Shown here: positions 18,441 to 28,314 of the stretch, piece after piece
Numbering within the stretch: position 1 is the first letter of the stretch
Layout of the letters: each line of letters begins with the position of its first letter
Assembly: GCF_000022085.1 (NCBI RefSeq)
Contig: NC_011894.1
Location: 5,230,001 to 5,294,000 of the forward strand
Reading direction: 5' to 3'
From: Methylobacterium nodulans ORS 2060
Lineage (GTDB): Bacteria > Pseudomonadota > Alphaproteobacteria > Rhizobiales > Beijerinckiaceae
DNA: 64,000 nucleotides
Notes under the pieces: generated by a model
Databases searched by the model: none
Told to the model about the DNA's origin: nothing
The model's input: only the letters and a program-made list of their open reading frames with translations
Translations under genes and position numbers: made by a program

Positions 18441-19046
18441 TCAATCGTCCGAGAACCGCTGCTCGCGCCAGGGATCGCCGTACATGTGGTAGCCGCGCAG
18501 CTCCCAGAATCCGGCCTCGTCCTTGGCCGTGAAGCGCAGGCCCTTCACCCACTTGGCGCTCTTCCAAAAGTAGAGGTGAGGGACCAGGAGCCGGGCCGGG
18601 CCGCCATGGTCGGGCGGGATCGGCCGGCCGTCGTAGCGCGTGGCCACCATGCCCTTGCCGCCGGCGAGGTCGGCAACCGGAACGTTCGTGCTGTAATCGT
18701 CGTAGCCCTCGGCGAGGAGGAAGGGCGTCGGCGCCGCGATGCCGGCGGCGGAGAGAAGGTCGTCGAAGCTCACGCCCTCCCAGGCCGTGTCGAATTTCGA
18801 CCACTTGGTCACGCAGTGGATGTCGCCGCTCCAGCGGGTGTGCGGCAGGGCCTCGAATTCGTCCCAGGTCCAGCTCTTCAGGGGCTTCGGCCCCTGCCAG
18901 AGGGTGAAGGACCAGCGGGCGAGGTCGATGCGGGGGGTCGGCCCGAGCTGCAGGACCGGAAAGTCGGTCGTCAGATACTGCCCGGGCGGCAGCCGCTCCT
19001 CGACTGGCCGGGAGGGCCGCCGGCCCGTGAACCCTCGCGTCGCCAT
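18441..19046 (-). CDS. Sulfite-oxidase-like molybdopterin oxidoreductase
   Basis: A 201-residue protein of the Moco-binding sulfite oxidase superfamily (oxidored_molyb). The molybdenum-ligand cysteine is expected in SGDIHCVTKWSKFD. Downstream are PDHGGPARLLVPHLYFWKSAKWVKGL and GYHMYGDPWREQRF, typical of the short bacterial 'sulfite oxidase-like' branch. GAGGAG stands 6 bases before ATG 19046. No Tat signal is visible, so it may be cytosolic, unlike MsrP. It is followed at once by a flavin reductase gene. The substrate is unknown. Confidence 0.87.
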   Translation of the reverse strand: MATRGFTGRRPSRPVEERLPPGQYLTTDFPVLQLGPTPRIDLARWSFTLWQGPKPLKSWTWDEFEALPHTRWSGDIHCVTKWSKFDTAWEGVSFDDLLSAAGIAAPTPFLLAEGYDDYSTNVPVADLAGGKGMVATRYDGRPIPPDHGGPARLLVPHLYFWKSAKWVKGLRFTAKDEAGFWELRGYHMYGDPWREQRFSDD

Positions 19047-19104
19047 ACGGGTCTCCTCGTCGCGTGCCGCCAAGATGGCGCGCGGTCGACCTGCCGTCGA
19101 GCCC

Positions 19105-19296
19105 TCAGCCCGCCCCCGGATCGACCTCGTCGCCCTGGCGGTCCGAGGCGTCGGCGCCCGAGCGGTTGCCGTTGGCTCCTCCGTCCTGCGGCACGGCCGC
19201 GACGCCCTTGAGATCCTCGGCCGTCACCGGCCGGTCGGTGCGCGCCTCGCGGGCGGGTTTCCTGTCCTCGGCGCTCTTCTTCTCCCGGGCGCTCAT
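19105..19296 (-). CDS. Small hydrophilic protein, unknown
   Basis: A 63-residue charged, probably disordered protein beginning MSAREKKSAEDRKPARE and rich in Asp, Gly and Arg. Its ATG overlaps the TGA of the next gene upstream by four bases, which is the best evidence that it is translated. It has no recognised domain. The lysine/glutamate-rich start resembles stress-related small proteins, but that is only an impression. Confidence 0.55.
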   Translation of the reverse strand: MSAREKKSAEDRKPAREARTDRPVTAEDLKGVAAVPQDGGANGNRSGADASDRQGDEVDPGAG

Positions 19297-19646
19297 CGGC
19301 TGGGGCCCCGCTCGTCCTCGTGCCCGACCGACGCGGTCGCCCGGTCGATCGCCTCCTCGGTCGCGGGCCGCGCCCGCGGGTCGCCGATCCGGCGCAGGGT
19401 CTCGGGCGACGTCTCGGCCGCGGTCTGCTCGCTCGCATCGGTCGCCCCGATCGAATCGAGCCGGTCCTCGTCCGAGGCCGTGCGGGCGGTGCCGGCCTCG
19501 CCCATCGGGTTGCTCTTCAGATCCTGCTGGGTGCGGGACGGGACGCCGACGTCCAGCGGACTGTCCTGGCCCATGTCCTGGCCGTTGCGATCCGTATAGG
19601 GATCGAACTCGCGCAGCGACGGCCGCGCCTGATCCGTTTTCGCCAT
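19293..19646 (-). CDS. Hydrophilic hypothetical protein
   Basis: A 117-residue acidic, low-complexity protein beginning MAKTDQARPSLREFDPYTD. It has no signal peptide, no membrane helix and no recognised domain. Many Asp, Glu, Ser and Thr residues suggest disorder. GTGAGG precedes ATG 19646 at a workable distance. Its stop overlaps the next small gene by ATGA, so the pair forms a two-gene unit divergent from the plus-strand gene at 19868. Confidence 0.6.
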   Translation of the reverse strand: MAKTDQARPSLREFDPYTDRNGQDMGQDSPLDVGVPSRTQQDLKSNPMGEAGTARTASDEDRLDSIGATDASEQTAAETSPETLRRIGDPRARPATEEAIDRATASVGHEDERGPSR

Positions 19647-19867
19647 GGTCGAAAGCCTCACGCTGGTCGCGGATGTCCGGAGACAACTCCGGGCGCCGGA
19701 TGAGGTTGCGGCTCGGCCAGGGCAGCGTCGCGGGGCCGCGCCTTGCGCCGCCGCAACGAATATGCGGCGAAATCGTGCCAAGGCCCCTTTAATCCCGCTC
19801 CGGCTTGTCGCAGTCTGAAGCCGGCACAGGCTGTCGGGAGAGCGGCCGAGCAATCTGGAGGTACGCC

Positions 19868-20158
19868 ATGGTCATGCCGAATCGTCTGGTGAAATCCGCC
19901 TGGATCGCGGCGGAGGTCACCCGCGAGTCGTCCGAGAAGGTTCTGGTGGTCGAGGCCTATATCGCGGTGAGCCCGCTGGAGAGCGGCTACGACCCGGGCC
20001 GCTATGGGCAGCTCGTGGAAGACGTCCGGCGCATCCTGGCCGAGAATCCGGACATCGACCGGGCCTCGATCCTGAGCGTGCACCGGGAATCGCGCTGCGC
20101 TGCACTGTTCCGGCGCTCCGTGCCCGACTGCCCGGGCAAGCCCGAGCTGGTGGCCTAG
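19868..20158 (+). CDS. Hypothetical protein, 96 residues
   Basis: A GGAGGT ribosome site stands 5 bases before ATG 19868, so the start is firm. The protein (MVMPNRLVKSAWIAAEVT ...) looks folded: alternating hydrophobic strands (VLVVEAYIAVSP) and a helix (YGQLVEDVRRILAEN), with two cysteines near the end. I do not recognise a family. It is followed by a hairpin terminator shared with cysK. Confidence 0.72.
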   Translation: MVMPNRLVKSAWIAAEVTRESSEKVLVVEAYIAVSPLESGYDPGRYGQLVEDVRRILAENPDIDRASILSVHRESRCAALFRRSVPDCPGKPELVA

Positions 20159-20231
20159 AGATCTGTCCGGGAGAGGTGGAATCCGGTTCTCCGCCCGAAC
20201 GGATGACCGATCGAGACTTCGAGTGCCGCAA

Positions 20232-20251
20232 CCTCCCGCTTCCGCGGGAGG
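20232..20251. terminator. Bidirectional hairpin between convergent genes
   Basis: CCTCCCGC and GCGGGAGG pair perfectly around a TTCC loop. It lies between the stop of the 96-residue protein gene (+) and the stop of cysK (-). There is no strong T-run on either side. Confidence 0.6.
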
Positions 20252-20269
20252 CTGAGGCTTGCACCGAGG

Positions 20270-21253
20270 TCAGATGCCGTCGAACAGCGCCGACGAGATG
20301 TAGCGCTCCGCGAAGGAGGGGGCGACGGTGGCGATCCGCTTGCCCCTGAACTCGGGCCGCGCAGCGACCTCGAGGGCGGCGGCGACGTTGGCGCCCGTCG
20401 AGATGCCGCCGGGGATGCCCTCCAGCCGCGAGAGCAGCCGGGCGGTCTCGAAGGCGGTCTGGTTCGACACCGTGACCACCTCGTCGATCACGCTGCGGTC
20501 GAGGACGTTGGGCACGAAGCCCGCGCCGAGGCCCTGGATCTTGTGCGGCCCGGGATTGCCGCCCGACAGGACCGGGGAATCCTCCGGCTCCACCGCGATC
20601 ACCCGCAGCTGCGGCAGGCGCGGCTTCAGCACCTGGCCGACACCCGTGATGGTGCCGCCCGTGCCGACGCCGGCCACGAAGGCGTCGAGATGGCCCTGCG
20701 TGTCGTTCCAGATCTCCTCCGCGGTGGTGTCGCGGTGGATCTCGGGATTGGCCGGGTTGTTGAACTGCTGGGGCATGATCGAGCCGGGGATCTCGCCAAG
20801 CAGTTCCTCGGCCTTGGCGAGGGCGCCCTTCATGCCCTGCGGGCCGGGGGTGAGCACGAGTTCGGCGCCGAGGAAGAGCAGCATCTTGCGGCGCTCGATC
20901 GACATCGTCTCGGGCATGACCAGGATCAGCCGGTAGCCGCGGGCCGCCGCCACGAAGGCGAGCGCGATGCCGGTATTGCCGGAGGTCGGCTCGACCAGGG
21001 TGCCGCCCGGCTTGAGGGTGCCGGAGGCTTCGAGCGCGTCGATCATGCTCACCCCGATGCGGTCCTTCACGGAGGCGATCGGGTTGAAGAATTCGAGCTT
21101 CAGGAGGATCTCGGCCTCGACGCCGCGCTCCTGGGGCAGGCGGTTGAGGCGTACGAGCGGCGTGTTGCCGATGGTCTCGGTGATCGAACCGAACACGCGG
21201 CCGTGACCGGGCTTGCGGCCCGTGTCAGAGGCGGTGGTGGCAGCATCGGCCAT
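20270..21253 (-). CDS. cysK: Cysteine synthase A (O-acetylserine sulfhydrylase)
   Basis: Makes L-cysteine from O-acetylserine and sulfide, using PLP. It is 327 residues. The PLP lysine is in [11 protein letters not shown]. The substrate loop is [15 protein letters not shown], the PLP phosphate loop is [13 protein letters not shown], and the C-terminal [14 protein letters not shown] is typical. The N-terminal extension [18 protein letters not shown] is slightly longer than in enterobacterial CysK. Upstream is an unusually AT-rich stretch (21310-21370, with TATATC- and TATGAT-like boxes on the minus strand) that is the likely promoter. Confidence 0.94.
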   Translation of the reverse strand: MADAATTASDTGRKPGHGRVFGSITETIGNTPLVRLNRLPQERGVEAEILLKLEFFNPIASVKDRIGVSMIDALEASGTLKPGGTLVEPTSGNTGIALAFVAAARGYRLILVMPETMSIERRKMLLFLGAELVLTPGPQGMKGALAKAEELLGEIPGSIMPQQFNNPANPEIHRDTTAEEIWNDTQGHLDAFVAGVGTGGTITGVGQVLKPRLPQLRVIAVEPEDSPVLSGGNPGPHKIQGLGAGFVPNVLDRSVIDEVVTVSNQTAFETARLLSRLEGIPGGISTGANVAAALEVAARPEFRGKRIATVAPSFAERYISSALFDGI

Positions 21254-21423
21254 GTCGAAGCTCCTGGAAGGCAGAGGTGACGCAGGGGCGCAAGGGCCCG
21301 CTCCACGAGCACGCCTAGCCTAAATCCGACTTGGCGTCGAGATATAGTCGATCATACATATTTCGACTGTGGAATGTGGGTAGCAGGGCCAATTCCGCCG
21401 GCCGCAATCCCGCCCGCCGGAGG

Positions 21424-23181
<1,758 letters not shown>

Positions 23182-23423
23182 CGCCAAGGCGCGTACGCGG
23201 GCAAGCCCGGCGAGGCAAGACGGCGGCGAAGCCGCCCGTGCCGATTTCGCCGGCGACGTCGGCTCGGCGACTCCACCGGCGACTTCACTTGGCGATTTCG
23301 CTTGGCGGCAGCGGGCCGGGCACACTAGTCAGGCTGGCAGTGCGACCCCATGTCTTGCCGGACGGAATGTCCTGCCGGACAGTCCAGCGTCGCCGAAACG
23401 CCCGTCGTTTCCCCGAGGTCTTC

Positions 23424-24332
23424 ATGCTCACCGACACCCCCGCGGCCGGCCAAGCGCCTGCGGACGCCCTGATCAAGGACACCACCACCAACGGCTTCCG
23501 CCAGGACGTGATGCAGGAGTCGATGCGGCAGCCCGTGCTGGTCGACTTCTGGGCACCCTGGTGCGGCCCCTGCAAGCAGCTGACGCCGATTCTCGAGAAG
23601 GCGATCAAGAACGCCGGCGGCAAGGTGAAGCTCGTCAAGATGAACATCGACGAGCACCCGCAGATCGCCGGCCAGCTCGGCATCCAGTCGATCCCGGCGG
23701 TGATCGCCTTCCAGCGCGGCCAGCCGGTGGACGGGTTCATGGGCGCCCTGCCCGAGGGCCAGGTGAAGAGCTTCATCGAGCGCCTCGTCGGGCCGCTCGG
23801 GCCCACGCAGGTCGAGGACCTGATGGCCGAGGCCGAGGCGGTGGCCGCGGATGGCGACGCCGAGGCGGCCGCCGAGATCTACAGCGCGGTGCTGGCCCAG
23901 GAGCCCGGCCATGCCGGCGCGATCGCGGCGCTTGCCAAGCTCGTCCTCGACCGCGGCGACGTCGAGGGTGCGCGCCAATTCCTCGACTCGGCGCCGCCCG
24001 AGGCGGCCAAGAGCCCGGCCGTGGCGAGCGTGCGCGCGGCGATCGAGCTCGCCGAGCAGGCCGCCGCCCTGGGCGACCTCGGCGCTCTGCAACGTCAGGT
24101 CGAAGCGGATCCGTCCGATCATCAGGCGCGCTTCGACCTCGCGCTCGGGCTCAATGCCCGTGGCCGTCAGGAGGATGCGGTCAATCACCTGATCGAGATC
24201 GTGCGGCGGGACCGGGGCTGGAACGACGACGCCGCCCGCAAGCAGCTGCTGCAGCTCTTCGAGGCCTGGGGTCCCATGGACCCGATGACGATCCGGGGCC
24301 GGCGCAAGCTGTCGTCGCTGATGTTCTCGTAG
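23424..24332 (+). CDS. Thioredoxin-TPR co-chaperone (YbbN/CnoX-like)
   Basis: A 302-residue protein. The thioredoxin fold has the full redox motif FWAPWCGPCK near residue 40, then IPAVIAFQRGQPV. From about residue 130 it has TPR-like helices (EAAAEIYSAVLAQEPGHAGAIAALAK ...), matching the YbbN/CnoX architecture. Unlike E. coli CnoX it keeps both cysteines. It is followed 65 bases later by a Lon-N domain gene, a frequent alphaproteobacterial pairing. The likely role is redox protection of client proteins. Confidence 0.9.
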   Translation: MLTDTPAAGQAPADALIKDTTTNGFRQDVMQESMRQPVLVDFWAPWCGPCKQLTPILEKAIKNAGGKVKLVKMNIDEHPQIAGQLGIQSIPAVIAFQRGQPVDGFMGALPEGQVKSFIERLVGPLGPTQVEDLMAEAEAVAADGDAEAAAEIYSAVLAQEPGHAGAIAALAKLVLDRGDVEGARQFLDSAPPEAAKSPAVASVRAAIELAEQAAALGDLGALQRQVEADPSDHQARFDLALGLNARGRQEDAVNHLIEIVRRDRGWNDDAARKQLLQLFEAWGPMDPMTIRGRRKLSSLMFS

Positions 24333-24397
24333 GTGACAGGCCGGACGGGGCGTGGGGCGCCCCGGAGGCCGGCCGCGACAGGGGCGGGAGCGGCTCG

Positions 24398-25066
24398 ATG
24401 AGCATGAATGTGGCGTACAAGGGCCCGGGCGATTGCCCGGCGGTGATCCCGGTGTTTCCCCTGCCGGGAGCGCTGCTGCTGCCGCGAGGCCAGATGCCAT
24501 TGAACATCTTCGAGCCGCGCTACCTCGCGATGGTCGACGACGCCCTGCGCGGCGACCGCGTGATCGGCATGATCCAGCCGGATCCGGATGCCGCCGAGCA
24601 GCCGCTCGCGCCGAGGCTCTACCGGGTCGGCTGCGCGGGCCGGGTCACGCAATTCGCCGAGACGGGCGACGGCCGCTATCTGATCTCGCTCACCGGTATC
24701 GCGCGATTCCGGGTCGACGAGGAACTCTCGACGACGATGCCCTACCGGCTCTGCCGGGTGACCTTCGACCCCTTCGCGGCGGATTTCCACGCGCGGGCGG
24801 GCGAGGAGGCGGTCGATCGGGCGGGCGTGCTGCGCGCGCTGAAGGATTTCGTGGAGGCCAACGACCTCAAGGTCGACTGGGCCGGGATCGAGGAAGCGCC
24901 GAACGAGGCGCTGGTGAACGCGCTCTGCATGATGAGCCCGTTCGGCCCCCGCGAGAAGCAGGCGATGCTGGAGGCGCCGGACCTGAAGACCCGCGCCGAG
25001 GTGCTGATCGCCGTGACCGAGATGGAGCTGGTGCGCGGGTCGGGCTCCGAGCCGACCCTGCAGTGA
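24398..25066 (+). CDS. LON peptidase substrate-binding-domain protein
   Basis: A 222-residue stand-alone Lon N-terminal (LON/PUA-like) domain without ATPase or protease parts. Hallmarks are IPVFPLPGALLLPRGQMPL, NIFEPRYLAMVDDAL and the later FGPREKQAMLEAPDLKTRAEVL. GGGCGGGAG precedes ATG 24398. Clustering with the thioredoxin-TPR gene suggests a protein-quality role. The biochemical activity is unknown. Confidence 0.9.
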   Translation: MSMNVAYKGPGDCPAVIPVFPLPGALLLPRGQMPLNIFEPRYLAMVDDALRGDRVIGMIQPDPDAAEQPLAPRLYRVGCAGRVTQFAETGDGRYLISLTGIARFRVDEELSTTMPYRLCRVTFDPFAADFHARAGEEAVDRAGVLRALKDFVEANDLKVDWAGIEEAPNEALVNALCMMSPFGPREKQAMLEAPDLKTRAEVLIAVTEMELVRGSGSEPTLQ

Positions 25067-25116
25067 GGCTAAGCGGGGCTCGCCTGCGCTCCGGCAGGCG
25101 CACGGCGCCTCGGCAT

Positions 25117-25335
25117 AGTTCACCACCCGGCCGGCCCTGATGGATGAAACCGGCTGAATGAGCGCTCATGTGGCAGCCAACCCTGGCCCTCATGCTGAGG
25201 TGCGGCGCAGCAGCCTCGAAGTACCCCTGAACGCTCATCCAAGCTCCGGGTGGCTTGGATCATCGGTCTGGGGTGCTTCGAGGGCCGGCTTTCGCCGGCC
25301 ACCTCAGCATGAGGAGCGCAGCGACTTCCACAAGC
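25117..25335. repeat. Dispersed hairpin repeat, copy 2
   Basis: This occupies most of the 293-base gap between two convergent genes. Perfect 15-base arms at 25188-25202 and 25300-25314 are identical in sequence to those of copy 1. It shares the AGTTCACCACC left flank and GTGGCAGCC outer arm. It may double as a terminator for both flanking genes. Confidence 0.8.
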
Positions 25336-25359
25336 GTCGCGGCATCGGCTCCGTAAGGC

Positions 25360-25818
25360 TCAGGCGGCCTTCACGCGCATCGAGAGGATCTTGTCGGGAT
25401 CGCGCACCGGTTCGCCGCGCTTGATCTGATCGATGACCTCCATGCCCTCCGTGACCTTGCCCCACACCGTGTACTGGCGGTCGAGGAAGCGGGCATCGGC
25501 GAAGCAGATGAAGAACTGCGAATTCGCCGAATGCGGAAAGTTGGTGCGGGCCATCGAGCAGGTGCCGCGCACATGCGGCTCCGCGTTGAACTCGGCCTTG
25601 AGGTCGGGCAGGTCGGAGCCGCCGGTCCCGGTGCCGGTCGGGTCGCCCGTCTGGGCCATGAACCCTTCGATGACGCGATGGAACGGCACGCCGTCGTAGA
25701 AGCCCTGCTCGGACAGGGTGCGGATCCGCTCCACGTGGTTGGGGGCGAGGTCGGGGCGAAGCTGGATGACGACGCGGCCTTTGGTCGTCTCCATCACCAG
25801 GGTGTTCTGATCACTCAT
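25360..25818 (-). CDS. Cyclophilin-type peptidyl-prolyl isomerase (cytoplasmic)
   Basis: A 152-residue single-domain cyclophilin. It has the active-site FHRVIEGFMAQTGDPTGTGTGG, then GTCSMARTNFPHSANSQFFIC and LDRQYTVWGKVTEGM. There is no signal peptide, in contrast to its paralogue at 26289. GGAG lies about 8 bases before ATG 25818. Its start overlaps the end of the preceding TonB-like gene by 8 bases, so it is the last gene of a coaD-led operon. Confidence 0.92.
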   Translation of the reverse strand: MSDQNTLVMETTKGRVVIQLRPDLAPNHVERIRTLSEQGFYDGVPFHRVIEGFMAQTGDPTGTGTGGSDLPDLKAEFNAEPHVRGTCSMARTNFPHSANSQFFICFADARFLDRQYTVWGKVTEGMEVIDQIKRGEPVRDPDKILSMRVKAA

Positions 25819-26299
25819 GCCGGGTCTCCTTTGGTCCGGAATACACGAATCGCAGGGCGATGGGCCGCCCCGCAATGGCACCACCGAGCCCCGCCGTCAC
25901 CTGCACGGGCGTGCAGGCGTGCAGGGCATCGAGCGTGGCAGAGGCGAGCGGCCGGCGCCGCTCAAGGGGCAGGCTGGAATAGGTGACGTGCGGCGGGCCC
26001 TGCAGGCGCCCGTCCCGCGTGAGGCTGAGCCGCAGGGTGATCTGGGCACGCCCGAGGCCCGGCAGCGGCGTCCAGCAGGCGGCGAGAGCCGGATAGAGCT
26101 GGGTGAGCGTATCGGCCGGCGCGACGATCCTGGCGCGATCGACCGGCACCCGCACGGTCGCCCGCAGGGTCGTCGGCAGCGACAGGACCGGCGGATTCTC
26201 GTCATCGTCGAACTGCGCCGCCGCCGGCGCAGCCCCCAGGGCGATGAGGGCGGCCGCGAGAGCGGCCCGCCGGAGCGCCGCCCTCCGCCTACTGGCCAT
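25811..26299 (-). CDS. Exported TonB C-terminal-like hypothetical protein
   Basis: A 162-residue protein with a signal peptide (arginine-rich start, LAAALIALGAAPAAAQ). The middle to end (CWTPLPGLGRAQITLRLSLTRDGRL ... ATLDALHACTPVQV) resembles the C-terminal domain of TonB/TolA-type proteins, including the paired cysteines often seen there. It is embedded between two cyclophilin genes, overlapping both (11 and 8 bases). The function is unknown; a periplasmic location is inferred. Confidence 0.72.
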   Translation of the reverse strand: MASRRRAALRRAALAAALIALGAAPAAAQFDDDENPPVLSLPTTLRATVRVPVDRARIVAPADTLTQLYPALAACWTPLPGLGRAQITLRLSLTRDGRLQGPPHVTYSSLPLERRRPLASATLDALHACTPVQVTAGLGGAIAGRPIALRFVYSGPKETRHE

Positions 26300-26828
26300 C
26301 CTGGGCGAGCTGCATCCGCACGATCTTGTCGGGGTTCTGCACCGAGCCGTTCGCAGCGCTCGAGCCCTTCTTGATCTTGTCGACGACGTTCATGCCGGAC
26401 GTGACCTCGCCCACCACCGTATACTGGTTGTTGAGGAAGGAGGCATCGCCGAAGCAGATGAAGAACTGCGAGTTCGCGGAATTCGGGTCCTGCGCGCGGG
26501 CCATGCCGACCGTGCCGCGCTTGAACGGGGTCGGCGTGAACTCGGCCGGAATGTCGGGGAGCTTCGACTTGCCCATGCCGGTGCCGGTGGGATCGCCGGT
26601 CTGGGCCATGAAGCCGTCGATGACGCGATGGAACGGCACGCCGTTGTAGAAGCCCTGCTTCACCAGCGTCTTGATCTGCTGGACGTGCTTGGGCGCGAGG
26701 TCGGGCCGCAGCTGGATGGTGATGCGGCCGTCCTTGGTGTCGAGATAGACGGTGTTGGCATCCGGCGCCGCAGCGGCGCCGAAGGCCGCCGCAACGGTGA
26801 ACACCAGGGCGACGAGCCAGCGGGTCAT
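26289..26828 (-). CDS. Cyclophilin-type peptidyl-prolyl isomerase (exported)
   Basis: A 179-residue cyclophilin with a signal peptide (MTRWLVALVFTVAAAFGAAAA). Active-site segments are FHRVIDGFMAQTGDPTGTG, GTVGMARAQDPNSANSQFFI and NQYTVVGEVTSGM. The ORF could extend upstream to 26894, overlapping coaD, but ATG 26828 opens the signal peptide. It probably assists folding in the periplasm. It is close in sequence to the cytoplasmic copy two genes on, suggesting a duplication. Confidence 0.92.
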   Translation of the reverse strand: MTRWLVALVFTVAAAFGAAAAPDANTVYLDTKDGRITIQLRPDLAPKHVQQIKTLVKQGFYNGVPFHRVIDGFMAQTGDPTGTGMGKSKLPDIPAEFTPTPFKRGTVGMARAQDPNSANSQFFICFGDASFLNNQYTVVGEVTSGMNVVDKIKKGSSAANGSVQNPDKIVRMQLAQDGQ

Positions 26829-26890
26829 CGGGGAATCCTTCTCATCGGGAGAGCGCGGGGCGCCCGGGTCTCGGCGTCGGGGCCGAACGG

Positions 26891-27391
26891 TCACGGCTTG
26901 GCGAAGCGCGCCTCGAGGCGTTCCGCCACGAGCTCCGGCACGAAGGGCCGCACGTCGCCGCCCATGGCGGCGATCTGCCGGACCAGCGTGGCGGTGATCG
27001 GGCGCACGCCCGTGGAGGCCGGCAGGAACACGGTCTGCACCTCCGGCGCCATGGCGCTGTTCATGCCGGCGAGCTGCATCTCGTAATCGAGGTCGGTGCC
27101 GTCGCGCAGGCCGCGGATGAACAGGCTCGCCCCCGCCCGCCGCGCGGCTGAGACCGCGAGATCGTCGAAGGTGACGACCTCCAGGGCCGACCCCTCCGCC
27201 GCGGCGATCGGGTCGCAGGTGGCGCGGATCAGCTCCGCCCGCTCCTCGGCGGAGAAGAGCGGTGTCTTGCCCGGATGCACGCCGATGGCGATGACCAGGC
27301 GCCCGACGAGGCGGCAGGCCTGCCGGATCACGTCCACGTGGCCGTTGGTCACCGGATCGAAGGACCCGGCATAGAGCGCGGTACGGTTCAT
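26891..27391 (-). CDS. coaD: Phosphopantetheine adenylyltransferase
   Basis: Penultimate step of coenzyme A synthesis: ATP plus 4'-phosphopantetheine gives dephospho-CoA. It is 166 residues, a normal family length. The nucleotidyl-transferase start [16 protein letters not shown] carries the TxGH motif, [20 protein letters not shown] is diagnostic, and the C-terminal segment [18 protein letters not shown] replaces the usual ISSTLVRE. It leads a minus-strand run followed by two cyclophilins, as in many rhizobia. Confidence 0.95.
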   Translation of the reverse strand: MNRTALYAGSFDPVTNGHVDVIRQACRLVGRLVIAIGVHPGKTPLFSAEERAELIRATCDPIAAAEGSALEVVTFDDLAVSAARRAGASLFIRGLRDGTDLDYEMQLAGMNSAMAPEVQTVFLPASTGVRPITATLVRQIAAMGGDVRPFVPELVAERLEARFAKP

Positions 27392-27436
27392 CGCGGCCCC
27401 AGGTAGAGCATCGGGTCGGAGAAGGAAACCGGGCCG

Positions 27437-28183
27437 TCAGCGCGGAACGGCGCCGACGAGGGGTCCGAGCGGGCGGCTCAGATCCGAGCGGTTGAGGGCG
27501 GGCGCATAGAGGCTCGACACGCTCCCGTCGAGGAACAGCGCGTTCGGGCAGTTCAGGGCATCCCGGAACAGCCGCGCGAAGGCCCCGAAGGTCACCGGCC
27601 CTTCCGAGATGGCGAAGACCGCCGTATGCCCGTCCGGCTTCACCCCGACGCCATTGCGGATCTTGAGCGAGGGGCCGTTCGTCGAGATCTTCGGGTGGAT
27701 GCGCCCGCCGATCACCAGCATCGGCCCGGATTGGGTGGCGTAGTCGGCCTTCACGCGGCTGCGCAGGTAGCGGCCCGTCTCCACCACCCCGACCTTGTCG
27801 CCGCTCACGTAGAAGACGCCGTTCGGCTTGAGGTGGAAGTTGCCTGGGCCGTTCGCCGTGTTGGCCACCTTCATCTCGCGGCCGTCCTCCACGTAGAGGC
27901 CGACCGGCGCGAGGTCGGCGTTGTACATGCCGGCATTCATCGCGAAGGAGAGCCGCGGCCCCTGCGCGGAGGCGAGCCGTCCGAGGGAGCCGTAGGGCAG
28001 CCCGTCGGCGCCGCGCCAGAAAAGCTTCACCCGGGCCCGGCGCAGATCGACCGTGCAGGCGACGAAACGCTCGCCCTCATGCGTCATCGGCTCGCACGGC
28101 CCTGGGGAGGCTGCGGCCGCAGCGGTCCACACCAGCATCGCGCAACCGAGAGCGGCCCGCAGGCCGCCGTTCCGACTCGACAT
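27437..28183 (-). CDS. Phosphodiester glycosidase family (DUF2233) exported protein
   Basis: A 248-residue protein with a signal peptide (LGCAMLVWTAAAAASPG). It matches the DUF2233/NAGPA family: FAMNAGMYNADLAPVGLYVE, KPNGVFYVSG, TQSGPMLVIGG and the near-C-terminal FLDGSVSSLY. Family enzymes uncover phosphodiester-linked sugars; bacterial substrates are mostly unknown. It stands alone, 45 bases downstream of coaD's start on the same strand. Confidence 0.85.
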   Translation of the reverse strand: MSSRNGGLRAALGCAMLVWTAAAAASPGPCEPMTHEGERFVACTVDLRRARVKLFWRGADGLPYGSLGRLASAQGPRLSFAMNAGMYNADLAPVGLYVEDGREMKVANTANGPGNFHLKPNGVFYVSGDKVGVVETGRYLRSRVKADYATQSGPMLVIGGRIHPKISTNGPSLKIRNGVGVKPDGHTAVFAISEGPVTFGAFARLFRDALNCPNALFLDGSVSSLYAPALNRSDLSRPLGPLVGAVPR

Positions 28184-28250
28184 TCCCCCGCCTCGTCGCG
28201 GTCTCCCCTGGCGAGGGTCGGTAGCACGCGATCAAGTTCCTGTGCAGTGC

Positions 28251-28275
28251 GGACCGAAAGCGCCACCACGGCGTT
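28251..28275 (+). promoter_or_regulatory. Possible EcfG-type stress promoter (one mismatch)
   Basis: GGACC, 16 bases, then CGTT lies about 40 bases upstream of the glycine-rich gene. The alphaproteobacterial general-stress sigma factor EcfG reads GGAAC-N16/17-CGTT. The match differs at one -35 base, so it is tentative. Confidence 0.3.
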
Positions 28276-28314
28276 TCTTTCCGGGGGACTTCGTTCTTGC
28301 ACGCGGAGGACGAC

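Noticed and set aside
19760..19800. TGGCAC motif suggestive of a sigma-54 promoter for the 117-residue gene
   Set aside because: The -12 TTGC element is missing at the required spacing (CGCC is found instead).
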